Shown piece by piece: positions 35,692-50,704 of a stretch of DNA of 64,000 bases. The notes beneath the pieces are model-generated. The model searched no databases. It was not told where the DNA came from and saw only the letters and a list, made by a program, of their open reading frames with translations. Each line of letters starts with the position of its first letter. The first letter of the stretch is position 1. The stretch covers positions 19,538-83,537 of the forward strand of contig CAZNPL010000031.1 of the NCBI GenBank assembly GCA_964574815.1, read 5' to 3'. Source of the DNA: CAZNPL01 sp964574815 (GTDB taxonomy: Bacteria > Planctomycetota > Phycisphaerae > UBA1845). A program made the position numbers and the translations under genes.

Positions 35692-37647
35692 ATGGAGCCG
35701 GAAACCATCGTCATCAAGGGAGCTCGGGAGCATAATCTCGAGGACGTCAGCGTAACACTCCCTCGCCGGCGACTCATCTGCTTCACCGGCGTCTCGGGCA
35801 GCGGCAAGAGCAGCCTGGCCTTCGATACGCTGCACGCCGAAGGGCAACGGCGATACCTCGAATCGCTCAGCAGCTACGCCCGCCAGTTCCTCGGGCAGGT
35901 GACCAAGCCCGACGTGGATCTCATCACCGGTCTCAGTCCGACCATCGCCATCCAGCAGAAGGCCACCGGCTGGAACCCGCGAAGCACGGTCGGCACCGTC
36001 ACCCAGATCCACGATTACCTGCGGGTCCTGTTCGCCCGCGTCGGAACCCAGCACTGCACGCAATGCGGCCGGCCCATCACCGCCCAGACGCGCGACCAGA
36101 TTCTCGCACGCATCCTGACGTTGCCCCAGGGGTCGCGCATCGTGATCCTCGCCCCCGTCGCCCGTCAGCAGAAAGGCGAGTTTCGCGACCTGTTCGAAGA
36201 TATGCTCCGCCAGGGATTCGCCCGCGCCCGCGTCGACGGACACATCGTGAGCCTCTCCGACGACCCCATGCTCGACCGCAACCTTCGCCACGACATCGAA
36301 ATCGTCGTCGACCGCGTCGCGCTCAAGCCGGCCGCCAAGTCTCGCCTGGCCCAGTCGATCGAGACCGCCCTTGAGGTGGGCCGCGGCTCGCTCATTGTCA
36401 CGCAGGCGGATGATTCCGATGGGAAGGAACCATCGAAGAACAAAACCAAGGATCTGCTCCTCTCGTCAAAGTACGCCTGCACCCACTGCGACCTCAGCTT
36501 CGAGCCGCCGTCGCCGCAACTGTTCAGTTTCAACTCGCCCACCGGCATGTGCCTCACCTGCGACGGCATGGGCGAGCGCTTCGACTTCGATCCCGATCTG
36601 CTGGTGCCGGACCCGCGAAAGCCCTTCCTTAACCTGGCCATTGAACCGATGCGCACCCGGATCGGCAGGTGGCGCCGCCACATCTACGAGGCCGTCGCCC
36701 GTCACGTGGGCTGCGATCTCAAAACGCCGTGGAAAGACCTGCCCAAAAAAGCCCGCGATGCCCTGCTGCACGGCACCGGCGATACCCACCTGACCTTTGA
36801 ATGGAAATCGTCCGGCGGCGTCTGGCGCCACGGCGGAACGTTCGACGGCGTCATCGCCGAGCTGCGTGAGAAGCATCGTAAAGCACACTCGTCGTTCGTC
36901 CGGGCCTACTACGAAAAATACATGCGGACACGCCGATGCCCCGACTGCCTCGGCGCCCGCCTCAACCCGCAAGCCCTCGCCGTCAAACTCAACGACAGGG
37001 CCATCGACGAATGCCTGGCCATGTCTGTCGCCGACGCAACCGATTTCTTCGGCGACATCGACCTGACGCCGACCCAGCACCTGATCGCCGACGAGGTCCT
37101 CAAGGAGGTAAACGCCCGCCTGCGCTTTCTGATCGACGTCGGCCTGCACTACCTGACCCTGGACCGAACCGCACCCACGCTTTCCGGCGGCGAATCACAG
37201 CGCATCCGACTGGCCTCGCAAATCGGCTCGGGCCTCGTCGGCGTACTCTACATCCTCGACGAACCGAGCATCGGCCTGCACGCCCGCGACAACCGCCGCC
37301 TGCTCGATTCCCTGCTGCGGTTGCGCGACATGGGCAACACGGTCATCGTCGTCGAGCACGACGAGGAGACCATGCGAACGGCGGACGAGATCGTCGACTT
37401 CGGCCCCGGCCCCGGCGTCAAGGGCGGCCGCGTCGTAGCCCAGGGCGACCTGCAAACCATCGCCAAGACCCGCCGCTCCGTCACCGCAACCTACCTCACC
37501 GGAAAAGAAGAAATAGCCATTCCCAAAAACCGCCGCCCGGTAACAAAAAACCCGACGAAAAAACGAGCAACGCAAAGGAGGCAAAGTAGGGCGGGTTCCA
37601 CCCGCCAGAAGCGAGGTAGCGCGGGTTCCACCCGCCGAAAGACTTGA
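35692..37647 (+). CDS. uvrA: UvrA N-terminal half (first ATPase module)
   Basis: The 651-residue product is only the first ABC half of UvrA, the DNA damage recognition subunit of nucleotide excision repair. It has Walker A GVSGSGKSSLAFDTL (about 32-46), zinc CTHCDLSFE...CLTCDG, LSGGESQRIRLASQIG (about 496) and LYILDEPSIGLH. The other half is the start of the next gene. The last ~25 residues are encoded by two in-frame 30-bp repeats, then TGA at 37645-37647. GGAGG precedes the start. It can function only with the downstream gene. Confidence 0.9.
   Translation: MEPETIVIKGAREHNLEDVSVTLPRRRLICFTGVSGSGKSSLAFDTLHAEGQRRYLESLSSYARQFLGQVTKPDVDLITGLSPTIAIQQKATGWNPRSTVGTVTQIHDYLRVLFARVGTQHCTQCGRPITAQTRDQILARILTLPQGSRIVILAPVARQQKGEFRDLFEDMLRQGFARARVDGHIVSLSDDPMLDRNLRHDIEIVVDRVALKPAAKSRLAQSIETALEVGRGSLIVTQADDSDGKEPSKNKTKDLLLSSKYACTHCDLSFEPPSPQLFSFNSPTGMCLTCDGMGERFDFDPDLLVPDPRKPFLNLAIEPMRTRIGRWRRHIYEAVARHVGCDLKTPWKDLPKKARDALLHGTGDTHLTFEWKSSGGVWRHGGTFDGVIAELREKHRKAHSSFVRAYYEKYMRTRRCPDCLGARLNPQALAVKLNDRAIDECLAMSVADATDFFGDIDLTPTQHLIADEVLKEVNARLRFLIDVGLHYLTLDRTAPTLSGGESQRIRLASQIGSGLVGVLYILDEPSIGLHARDNRRLLDSLLRLRDMGNTVIVVEHDEETMRTADEIVDFGPGPGVKGGRVVAQGDLQTIAKTRRSVTATYLTGKEEIAIPKNRRPVTKNPTKKRATQRRQSRAGSTRQKRGSAGSTRRKT
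37586..37645. repeat. Two 30-bp tandem repeats with palindromic core
   Basis: Copies at 37586-37615 and 37616-37645. Each contains a GCGGGTTCCACCCGC palindrome and reads in frame as (R/S)AGSTR(Q/R)K at the end of the first uvrA gene. The elements look like intergenic repeats captured by coding sequence. Confidence 0.7.
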
Positions 37648-37658
37648 TTTCAAAACCA

Positions 37659-42724
<5,066 letters not shown>

Positions 42725-42728
<4 letters not shown>

Positions 42729-43450
42729 GCGAACCACTCGTCCCCAACCGCATGCTCTTCGACCTCGAGTTCCCGCTCCGGCGCCGACCCAATCCCCCCG
42801 CCATCGACGGCAGCCTCACCGGCTGGACGGATCAGGAACTCCTCCCGGCCTTCTCGAAGCTGGAGGGCGTCGAGCCGTTCGCCCCCGTCTGGGCCTGCTG
42901 GAACGAAACCGGCCTGTTCATCGCCTGCCGCGTCGAGGGCAAACGGCGGCCCCTTCGCTGCGACCCAAAAGTCTTCTGGAAAAGCGACAACCTGCGGCTC
43001 TGCACCGACATGCGCGACGCCCGCCGAAACCGTTACGCGACCCGCTTCTGCCAGCAGTTCTTCTTCCTGCCCACCGGCGGCGGCCGCCACGGAACCGAGC
43101 CCGCGGCAGGTTCAAGCCAAATCCATCGAGCGAGAGAGAACGCCCCCACGTTCGGAGGCCAGCCCGTGACCGCGAACCGACCGGCCGGCATCGCCGACCG
43201 CCACAGGCCAACCGAAGCCGAGCCGGCGGTCGTCCGTGTCGCATCAACAACGACGCCCACCGCCTATACGCTCGAAGCCCACCTGCCCGCTCGCTGCCTC
43301 AACGGGTTTGATCCCGTCGATCACCCCCGAATCGGCTTCTACTACATCCTCGAAGATCACGAACTCGGCCGGCAATACCTCACCGTCGGCGACGATCTGA
43401 ACTGGCACACCGACCCGTCCACCTGGGCCACCGCCGTCCTCGTCGCCTGA
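42725..43450 (+). CDS. CBM9-like (DOMON-type) domain protein
   Basis: The ATG overlaps the uvrA stop as ATGA, so the gene is translationally coupled to uvrA. The 241-residue protein has PPAIDGSLTGW, then PVWACWNETGLFIACRVEG, KSDNLRLCTDMRDARRNRYATRFCQQFFFLP and a final GFYYILEDHELG. These fit the carbohydrate-binding family 9-like/DOMON beta-sandwich. There is no signal peptide, which is odd for a sugar-binding module and consistent with a cytoplasmic partner of the UvrA complex. Function is inferred only from context. Confidence 0.7.
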
Positions 43451-43491
43451 CCACCACGCGCCGCAGGCCACCGGCGAATCGCTCGATGAAC

Positions 43492-43512
43492 CGTCACCCC
43501 TTGCGGGTGACG
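43492..43512. terminator. Hairpin, possible terminator
   Basis: CGTCACCC/GGGTGACG, an 8-bp stem with a 5-base loop, between the CBM9-like gene and the convergent dockerin gene. Confidence 0.4.
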
Positions 43513-43551
43513 CCCAACCGCGGCACTTCGGAAACACAGCCCAAATAGAAA

Positions 43552-43579
43552 GGCGGGGTGGGCGATCGCCCACCCCGCC
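43552..43579. terminator. Bidirectional hairpin terminator candidate
   Basis: A perfect 28-base palindrome: 12-bp stem GGCGGGGTGGGC and its complement around GATC. It lies between convergent ends at 43450 and 43616. Confidence 0.6.
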
Positions 43580-43615
43580 GTCGGGGGTTACATCATAAGC
43601 CTCAGACTACCGGCT

Positions 43616-46600
43616 TCAGTTCGTGATCCGAACCGAACCCGGCGTGACGTTGTACACGCCACTGCCGTCCTCGCCCACGACCAACTGCTCCGCACCGGTG
43701 GCCAGATCGACCGTCAGCGTACCCACCGCATCATCAGAGATGGTCACGGTGAAGGTACCCAGGTAGGCCGTCCGGTCCGCCGACACGCTGCCGCTGATCG
43801 ACGCGACGACGATACGATTGCTCGACTGGTTGATCGCCGAAACGGTCTCGATACCGCTCATCAGACCATCACGACGATTCTCAATCGACGCAGTCACTGA
43901 GGCCGAGCCGCGACGCAGGCCGTCAACCACGCCCCAGATCTCGTAGCCGCGCACGGAGTTGGCACCACTGGCGTACACGTTGAACTTCACCGTGTCGCCA
44001 GGCTGCGCCGTCCGAGTCTCCGGCACGATCTTGATCTGGACCGGGGCCGTCCCGCGCGGAGCCCGCGCGATGCTCGCATCACTCGCGAACACGCCCGGAG
44101 CCGGCGGCGGCGGAGGATTGCAGCACGGATCGATACCACCGATCGCATCCAGCACCGCAAAGACGTCCAGAATACTCACGACGCCGTTGCCTGCACACGG
44201 CTGGATGTCAGCCTGCTCCTTGTTGCAAGTGCCCGGCGTACCGGCGATGACATCGAGCATGCAGAAGATGTCGAAAATGTTCTTCACGCCATCCTCGTTG
44301 GCATCACCGTACGGCCGTGCGACCTCGCCGCACGTGCCGGCGTTGCAGACAGGCGTCCAGCAGACGTTCGGGCGCGGGAAGCACTCGAAGTCGTCGAAGC
44401 ACTCGGGCGCGTCGATCGGCGTCGCGACCGCACGCGTCAGGTTACTGCCGCTGATACGCAGACCACGCAAGTCCAGACGCTCGTCCAGTACCTCGGACGG
44501 GTCAAACGCGACGTCGATGATCTGCTCGTTGCATTGACGATCGATCCGCCCGCCGACATCAATGCCGAAACGCTCCGCATCGATGTCAAACGCCGCGGTA
44601 CCGCCGTACACGCCGATGATGGTCTCACTGGACGTAAGACCCTCAACCAGGCAATCGTACACCGCGTCGGTGATCGAAATGCCTGCCGCGTCGAACGCGT
44701 TCTTGATGCCCGTCTCGTCGGTCGTCGGATCGAAAGACAGACCATCAACATCCGCGAACGCCTTCCACGGCGCCTTCACACCGCGCCACCGGTTCTCATC
44801 GGACTCGGTGTCGCTGATGCCCGCACCGCCGGCTACCTTCACTTGGAACCCGTTAATGTAAACCTGGTTCGGGTCGAGGTAGTAGCCCAGGCCCGTCGCC
44901 GTATGAGCCGCGGCAGTGCAGTCCACGCTCTTGGCCGCATACGCCACCGTCGTGCCGGTCACCAGCAGATCGAACGCATGGTCGTCGCCTGCAACCGAAC
45001 CGCTGGTCCAGTCGTCGGCCAGTTCGCGAACCGCCGAACGACCGTTGATGTCGCCGGTGTCCGCCTCTGCCCAGAACCACGTAAACGCGGAGCCGCGCAG
45101 GTCGTTCACCACCGACAGCCAGTACGTGGTGTTCGCTGCCGCCTCAAACGGATCGCCGCTGATATCCAGCACGTATTCGTACTCGATGAATCCGTCAGCG
45201 CCGGAGCCGAATGTGGTGAACTCACCGGCCGTCCGACCCGTCGGCTGAGGTCTGGCGTAGATCTTCAACGGAGTCCCGGGACGTGCTTCGCCGGCGAAGT
45301 CATCGTAGAAAATGACCTCGAACCGGTCGTCGTTGCCCGGCACCCGCGGGAAGATCTGCGTCTCCGGCGTGTTCGTGTTGTACCGACCGGTCCAGCGGAC
45401 CCCCTCGATCGTCACGTCCTCGAAGAACGTGAAGTCGTCGGCGGTCTCCTGGCCGAGGTTCAACGTGCTCGGAGCGTTCAGGTCCGACAGGTCGCCCACG
45501 CCGGTGTCGCCACCCGCGCTGCCCTGATGCCAGATGGTGACGCCATCCGTCGCGCGCCAGTCACCGGCGGCCACGTCAAACGGCAGGTCCTTTGTGAAGC
45601 GGTCCACCGTCTGGGTGCCCAGGCAGAACGCCAGGTCGGCAGGGAACAAGTCGCCGGGGAATGCCGAACCGGCGCACTCGGGCACCTCGGTTCCGTTGCC
45701 GCACGCGGCCTCGTTGCACTCGGTCGTTTCCGGAACGTCCACGAACGCAGTGCAATCGTAGTCGTTGGGCACTGCGGCAGGATCACCTTCCAGATCGAAG
45801 TCCGGGCAGTTCTCGTCGTCATCGACCGGGTCCGCCTCGATCGCACCGAGATTCCGGTACATCGAGCCGTCACCCTCGTCCGAACGCTGGAAGAACGGCT
45901 GGGCGCCGGTACCCTCGCGGGAGTCCCAAACGATCTCGAGCCAGTAGGTTCCCGCCGCCAGAACGACCGGATCCACCTCGGTCGAGTCGATCTCGCCGTC
46001 CTCATTCGCATCGACGCCGAGGTTGAACGTCACGCGGTCCGCGTCGTTCAGCTCGGTCGAGCGAATCACGCCCGGTACGATGTTGTCGTACTTCTTGACA
46101 ACGGTATCAGGACCGGCACAGCCGCCCGTCACTGTCCCATCGTTATAGAATACGACGTCGTACTCCTGATCCAACGCCGCGTCACCGGCTCCGGTGACCC
46201 ACACCGTCAGGCTCCGGATCGTGGCATCGGACGCCAGCGTGAAGTCGTCGGCCAGCGGGAAGAACTGCGTGTCGTTCTGAGCAGCACCCATCGCATCCAG
46301 GTCCGCATCATTCGGGTTCTGGATGAAAGCGCACTGCCCTTCGATGATCGGGCAGTCACGCAGCGTGGGCGGCTCGATCCGGTGCACGACAGTCGGGACG
46401 ACGTCGTCCGCCTGCTGAATCTCGACCACAGCAGTGCCGTCGGCCGAAACGCCTGGGACGAAGTCCTCATCACCCGGGAAGATACCCGACACGCTGTTGC
46501 TGTTCGTCCACGTGCCGGACGCTCCCAAGATGTCGGCGTCCTCGCCCAATTCGCCCGTGTCGATCGCGATCGTGGCAAACGGATCTCCCGTCCGCGCGAG

Positions 46601-49336
46601 CGTCGTCAGGCTCTGAATCAGCAGCCGCTGCTCGAACGTACCGCCGGTAGCGTTCTCCTGCGTGATCTCCATCGTCGAACGGTCGTTGATGCCGACGTTG
46701 ATCTCGTAGTTACCGGTCGTCGGACCCTCGCCGTCGTTCGGCTCGACACCGCCCGCCGACGTACCACCGACCGCGCAACTGTCGGCATCCACCGGATTGA
46801 CCACCTGAATCTGAGCAGCCGAGCCGACCACCACGGTGTACTTCCCGGGCGCCAGCACGCGCTCAACGCTCGGATCGGTCGTCTGACCCACAATCGGACT
46901 GCAGCAGCAGCAACCGGGGGCACTGCAAACATCGCAGTTCACGGTATCCGGGTCGCAAGTACCGCTGTTGGAATCGCACGCCGGAACGCCCGGATCGTCA
47001 CTGGCCAGCAGCGACAGACCGGATTCGTCGAACAGCCAGACCGAAGTCACGGCCAGGTCATTCGTATCGCAAACGCAGTTGCCGCCGACGCCGTCACAGG
47101 TCTCGGCGTTCGCGCGGCCGCGAACCGCGATGCTGATCAGATCCGAGAACCCGACCTCGAACGTGTAGACGTCCGGGTCGGACTGCCCGGCCTGCAGCGC
47201 GCCGACCGGATCGCAGGTAGTGGACGATAGCGCCCCCTCGAAACGAACCGGGTTGCCTCGGGCGATGAAGCCCAGGTCTGTGGCGCTGGCCAGCACGTTG
47301 TTCGGCTCCGACTCGAGGTTCCCTGTGCAGTCGCCCAACTCGCCGGCGCCGACACGTGCCGGAACCGCCGAGAGGTAGTGGTGCAGCCACCAGGACTCCG
47401 GGAACCCGTCGCGGACGACCTCGATCGGACCGCAACTGCGGAGCTGCATCCGGCGAAGCTCCAACTCAATCTCATTGGCCGTCCGCGGATAGTTGTTCGG
47501 GTCGGCCGGATTGCCGTTGAACGTCGGCGGGCAGCAATCGTGGTTATCCGACGATGCCCTCAGGCAGTCGAACACGTCAATGTCCTGTGCCGAGCCGACG
47601 GTCCCGTCACGGTCGTAGTCGAAAACGGCCAGACAGTCGGCCGTCTGCGCCACGACACAGGCGTTAAACGAGGTCTCGTCGTCCGCATCGCAAACGCCGT
47701 CCGGGCTCAGGGTCGTCCCGCTGCCGGCGTCCGAGGCGAAGTCGCATGTGCACTCGCCGAAGCGAGCTACGTCCTTACGCTCCACGATAAAGTCCGCGTC
47801 GTCGTTGTAATAAATGCGACCGACGCCAGAAAGCGCAACCGGCGCTCCCAGGGTCAGGTCACCGCCGTGCGGCGACGTGACGGAGGTCGCGGAGGCCAGT
47901 CCCGGCCGGTCGAACAGCGAAGTCCCGAAGGTGTATTCCCTCCAGGTTCCGATGTCGTCGGCAATCGGGTCGGCCTCGTCGCACTCATCGACCGTCCTGT
48001 AGTTATCCAGACCACCGGCGATCTCCGGCAGCACCTCGCCGGACTGCAGACCGACCTGCCACTGCAACCCGCACTCGAGGGTCACGCAGTTGGCCGGACC
48101 ACCGACCGCTTCGAACAGCCCGCCCGAACTGACCAGGAGCTGGGGAAGCGGACCGTCGTCGGTCGACACGATCAGGAACTCACCCGACGACTGCAGCGTC
48201 ACGGTCACGCCGCCACATGAGAGCGTGCCGCCGCCGGTGGCCGCGATCGACGCCATCACATCGGCCGGAGTGGTATCGCCCGACGTGTCCACGGAGAAAT
48301 CGCACGGACTGGCGGCACCGCCGATCGCATCGCTGTTCGTGCCTGCGCCCGCCGCGCAATCCGCAATCGTGGTATTGGTGATCACGATGTCCAGCGGGTT
48401 GCAACTGACCGTGCCGCTCGCCCGAACGACGGTCGAACCACCGTTGGGCCGCTGGCCGAACAACTGGAACTGCGAGTCCTGGTTCAGGAACTCGGCGACC
48501 GGATCGGTCGGCGGCGTCTGCTGCCACGGAGCAGCTCCGTTCGGCGGCAGGAACGCCTGCACGGCCGGCTGGAACAGCGGCCCCTCAGCCATGAACGTGA
48601 AGAGCTGCGGGGGGAAGTCTTGAGCCGGCGTCAGGGTGATCCAGAGCTTATCGCCGTTGGCAACGAACTGATCGCCCGGGTTGAACTCGGCGTCCACCCG
48701 GCGGTTGATGCCGCCCTCGTCGATGAACTGGAAACCCGGATCGTCGATCTCGATCGCAAACCGGATCGGGAAAACGTTGGGATCCAGAATGTCCGCTTCC
48801 GTGTACGTATTGAGCGGGAAGTCGTCGTCCGGATTGAGCGGCGTTCCGCCGTCATCGTTCTCCCAGAACGTGACCGTCAGACCCTCGATCTCCTGGGCCA
48901 CCGCCGGGTTGCGGAACGTGAACCGCATACGGGCGCCGCTCACGATCGTGCCCGCCGGCAGAAAGATGTCATTGCCCAGGAAACTGAGCGGGTCGTTCGA
49001 CTCCGCGTCTACACCGGGCGGGTACACGCCGCAGTAAATGCTCGCGCACTGATCCGCGAAAATGAACCCGAACGGCGTGTCCGTGAACCCGTTGTCCCAG
49101 ACCAGGTCGAGATCGACCAGCGCCTGGGGCTGCGGGCCGACTACCTCGAACTCCGGAATCGTTTCGAGTTCGAGCGACGGCACCAAGTGCTGCCCGCCCG
49201 TCTGTGCGGTCTTCTGCGAAAGGCGATCCTGTGAAAGATCATTCCCGACGCCGGTTTCGCTACCGGCCCATATCGGAACACCCAGCAGTGACACCGCCAG
49301 CAGGCTTGCTGCTACTACGAATTTACCTTGCCTCAT
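43616..49336 (-). CDS. Giant secreted dockerin/cohesin-like protein
   Basis: The ATG at 49336 follows GGAGGAAACGGAAACG and begins a signal peptide (MRQGKFVVAASLLAV...), so it is preferred over the longer frame. The 1906-residue protein has Asp-rich calcium-type stretches near 530-600, a PPC-like start SEPNNVLASATDLGF (~675) and several beta-sandwich segments. A two-loop dockerin-like unit (GDANEDGVKNIFDIF, then GNGVVSILDVFAVLDAI, ~1674-1740) is followed by a cohesin-like domain (PGDTVKFNVYASGANSVRGYE ... LGTFTVTISDDAVGTL, ~1765-1906). Probably extracellular, calcium-stabilised, in multiprotein assembly. It has no catalytic motif that I can see. Confidence 0.8.
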   Translation of the reverse strand: MRQGKFVVAASLLAVSLLGVPIWAGSETGVGNDLSQDRLSQKTAQTGGQHLVPSLELETIPEFEVVGPQPQALVDLDLVWDNGFTDTPFGFIFADQCASIYCGVYPPGVDAESNDPLSFLGNDIFLPAGTIVSGARMRFTFRNPAVAQEIEGLTVTFWENDDGGTPLNPDDDFPLNTYTEADILDPNVFPIRFAIEIDDPGFQFIDEGGINRRVDAEFNPGDQFVANGDKLWITLTPAQDFPPQLFTFMAEGPLFQPAVQAFLPPNGAAPWQQTPPTDPVAEFLNQDSQFQLFGQRPNGGSTVVRASGTVSCNPLDIVITNTTIADCAAGAGTNSDAIGGAASPCDFSVDTSGDTTPADVMASIAATGGGTLSCGGVTVTLQSSGEFLIVSTDDGPLPQLLVSSGGLFEAVGGPANCVTLECGLQWQVGLQSGEVLPEIAGGLDNYRTVDECDEADPIADDIGTWREYTFGTSLFDRPGLASATSVTSPHGGDLTLGAPVALSGVGRIYYNDDADFIVERKDVARFGECTCDFASDAGSGTTLSPDGVCDADDETSFNACVVAQTADCLAVFDYDRDGTVGSAQDIDVFDCLRASSDNHDCCPPTFNGNPADPNNYPRTANEIELELRRMQLRSCGPIEVVRDGFPESWWLHHYLSAVPARVGAGELGDCTGNLESEPNNVLASATDLGFIARGNPVRFEGALSSTTCDPVGALQAGQSDPDVYTFEVGFSDLISIAVRGRANAETCDGVGGNCVCDTNDLAVTSVWLFDESGLSLLASDDPGVPACDSNSGTCDPDTVNCDVCSAPGCCCCSPIVGQTTDPSVERVLAPGKYTVVVGSAAQIQVVNPVDADSCAVGGTSAGGVEPNDGEGPTTGNYEINVGINDRSTMEITQENATGGTFEQRLLIQSLTTLARTGDPFATIAIDTGELGEDADILGASGTWTNSNSVSGIFPGDEDFVPGVSADGTAVVEIQQADDVVPTVVHRIEPPTLRDCPIIEGQCAFIQNPNDADLDAMGAAQNDTQFFPLADDFTLASDATIRSLTVWVTGAGDAALDQEYDVVFYNDGTVTGGCAGPDTVVKKYDNIVPGVIRSTELNDADRVTFNLGVDANEDGEIDSTEVDPVVLAAGTYWLEIVWDSREGTGAQPFFQRSDEGDGSMYRNLGAIEADPVDDDENCPDFDLEGDPAAVPNDYDCTAFVDVPETTECNEAACGNGTEVPECAGSAFPGDLFPADLAFCLGTQTVDRFTKDLPFDVAAGDWRATDGVTIWHQGSAGGDTGVGDLSDLNAPSTLNLGQETADDFTFFEDVTIEGVRWTGRYNTNTPETQIFPRVPGNDDRFEVIFYDDFAGEARPGTPLKIYARPQPTGRTAGEFTTFGSGADGFIEYEYVLDISGDPFEAAANTTYWLSVVNDLRGSAFTWFWAEADTGDINGRSAVRELADDWTSGSVAGDDHAFDLLVTGTTVAYAAKSVDCTAAAHTATGLGYYLDPNQVYINGFQVKVAGGAGISDTESDENRWRGVKAPWKAFADVDGLSFDPTTDETGIKNAFDAAGISITDAVYDCLVEGLTSSETIIGVYGGTAAFDIDAERFGIDVGGRIDRQCNEQIIDVAFDPSEVLDERLDLRGLRISGSNLTRAVATPIDAPECFDDFECFPRPNVCWTPVCNAGTCGEVARPYGDANEDGVKNIFDIFCMLDVIAGTPGTCNKEQADIQPCAGNGVVSILDVFAVLDAIGGIDPCCNPPPPPAPGVFASDASIARAPRGTAPVQIKIVPETRTAQPGDTVKFNVYASGANSVRGYEIWGVVDGLRRGSASVTASIENRRDGLMSGIETVSAINQSSNRIVVASISGSVSADRTAYLGTFTVTISDDAVGTLTVDLATGAEQLVVGEDGSGVYNVTPGSVRITN

Positions 49337-50430
49337 CGTTTCCGTTTCCTCCACTAGCCTCCTAAGTACAGCGCTAGCATACCCAGTGACCCCGCCTCGC
49401 CGACGGCACCCCGCTCGCATCAGCGATCCTTTAGCGCGACGCAATCACACACATAACAGAACCAAGCCGGATCAAATACCGCTCGGTTTATTCCGCAACC
49501 GCCGGCCGGCGAACCCTCCACCGACCGACCGACTGGTCCCAGACCGGCCGCAGAACGCCTGCGACCACCTCTTCCTTCAATGAAAGCAGATCGGAACTTT
49601 GCGGAAGCAGCACACCGAAGGCGCATGGCGGCGCGGACGTGGTTCCACCGCACACCCCTCGAATCGCTGCTCGTAATGACGTCTCCTTTCCCTTTTCCCT
49701 TGAAAACCAAACATGTGTTCGAAATGACTTTCCCGCCCGGCCACACGTCGAAGTTCGACTCACACAACAACCCGACGCGGCCGAGCCGCCTTGACCTCCA
49801 CAACTTTCCCGAATGGCAGTGCCACCCGCCGGTCACCAACGTGGCCGACCCATCTGCCCCGACCTGAACTTCGAACGAATGCGATGCGCTCCCATGCCGC
49901 GCATTCACACGCCTCTCAGGCCGGTTTCCCTCCACTTGCGGTGGAACCGCCGTAACACGTCCTATACCGACCCTATGTACCGATCTCGCTCTCAAAATGC
50001 AAGATCAAAAAGCGTTCGGACCATATCATCTGCTTCTGACACCACCGCAGCAAAGAGAATTACAGCATAACTGCAAACTTTCGCGCAAACGCCGCGAATC
50101 AACGTCTGAAAAGGCGACGAAAACGCCCAAGACAGCAGAGCGCACCGGTGCCGCACACCCCGGCCGACCCGCGCGGGCATGCCACCGGCAAAGTCCCGCA
50201 GACGAGCGACACGATCCGCGCGCCGCAGACAACCTGTTTGATACCGCGTAGGCTATGACGCAGTCCCCCGATGTTTTACATGCTTATACGAGGCGAGACC
50301 TGCGGCAACGACGAGGCCCCGGCACCACCGAGAACTTCCCGCGCCGGAACCCGCAACGCTCCGCGCTTCATCGATCATGCGTCATCCGGCCTGGCTCGGC
50401 CGTAAGAAGTGCAAGGCCCGTCTGCAAGCC
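49337..50430. other. Long intergenic region, no gene supported
   Basis: About 1.1 kb upstream of the giant dockerin gene. Open frames on both strands are Arg/Pro-rich and lack start sites or domains. No tRNA, CRISPR or strong hairpin was recognised. It presumably holds the dockerin gene promoter and an untranslated leader. Confidence 0.5.
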
Positions 50431-50664
50431 TCAGAGCGCCGGCGCAGCCGGAAGATCAACCACCGAGCAATCGACCTCCACCCCGTTGCGAAAGCAGATC
50501 GTCTCCGTTTCCACCGGCGTCGTAACGCGGCCAAGAACCCACCCCACCGCTGCCGAAACTGCGTGACGGGCCCAAAAGTCCTGATCGCAGCCCGCCCCCG
50601 TCAATACGAGCGAGAATGCGGCCGCCACAAGGAGCCTTGTGCTCGAACGACTCGTCGTCTTCAT
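50431..50664 (-). CDS. Small lipoprotein
   Basis: Start taken at the Met of MKTTSRSSTRLLVAAAF. The 77-residue product has lipobox LTGAGC (Cys at about 25) and ends with CFRNGVEVDCSVVD, a two-Cys segment. It starts 40 bases after the stop of the Calx-beta gene on the same strand and is likely co-transcribed. No function known. Confidence 0.6.
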   Translation of the reverse strand: MKTTSRSSTRLLVAAAFSLVLTGAGCDQDFWARHAVSAAVGWVLGRVTTPVETETICFRNGVEVDCSVVDLPAAPAL

Positions 50665-50704
50665 GCCTGTGCTCGCACCGTCCGACGTTTCCCCTCCGAC
50701 GTTT

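Noticed and set aside
44534..47230. 898-residue open frame on the plus strand
   Set aside because: Antisense to the giant dockerin gene; Arg-rich, no domain, no ribosome site.
49420..49995. 191-residue frame in the long intergenic gap
   Set aside because: No ribosome site, no recognisable domain, and unusual residue composition; likely chance.
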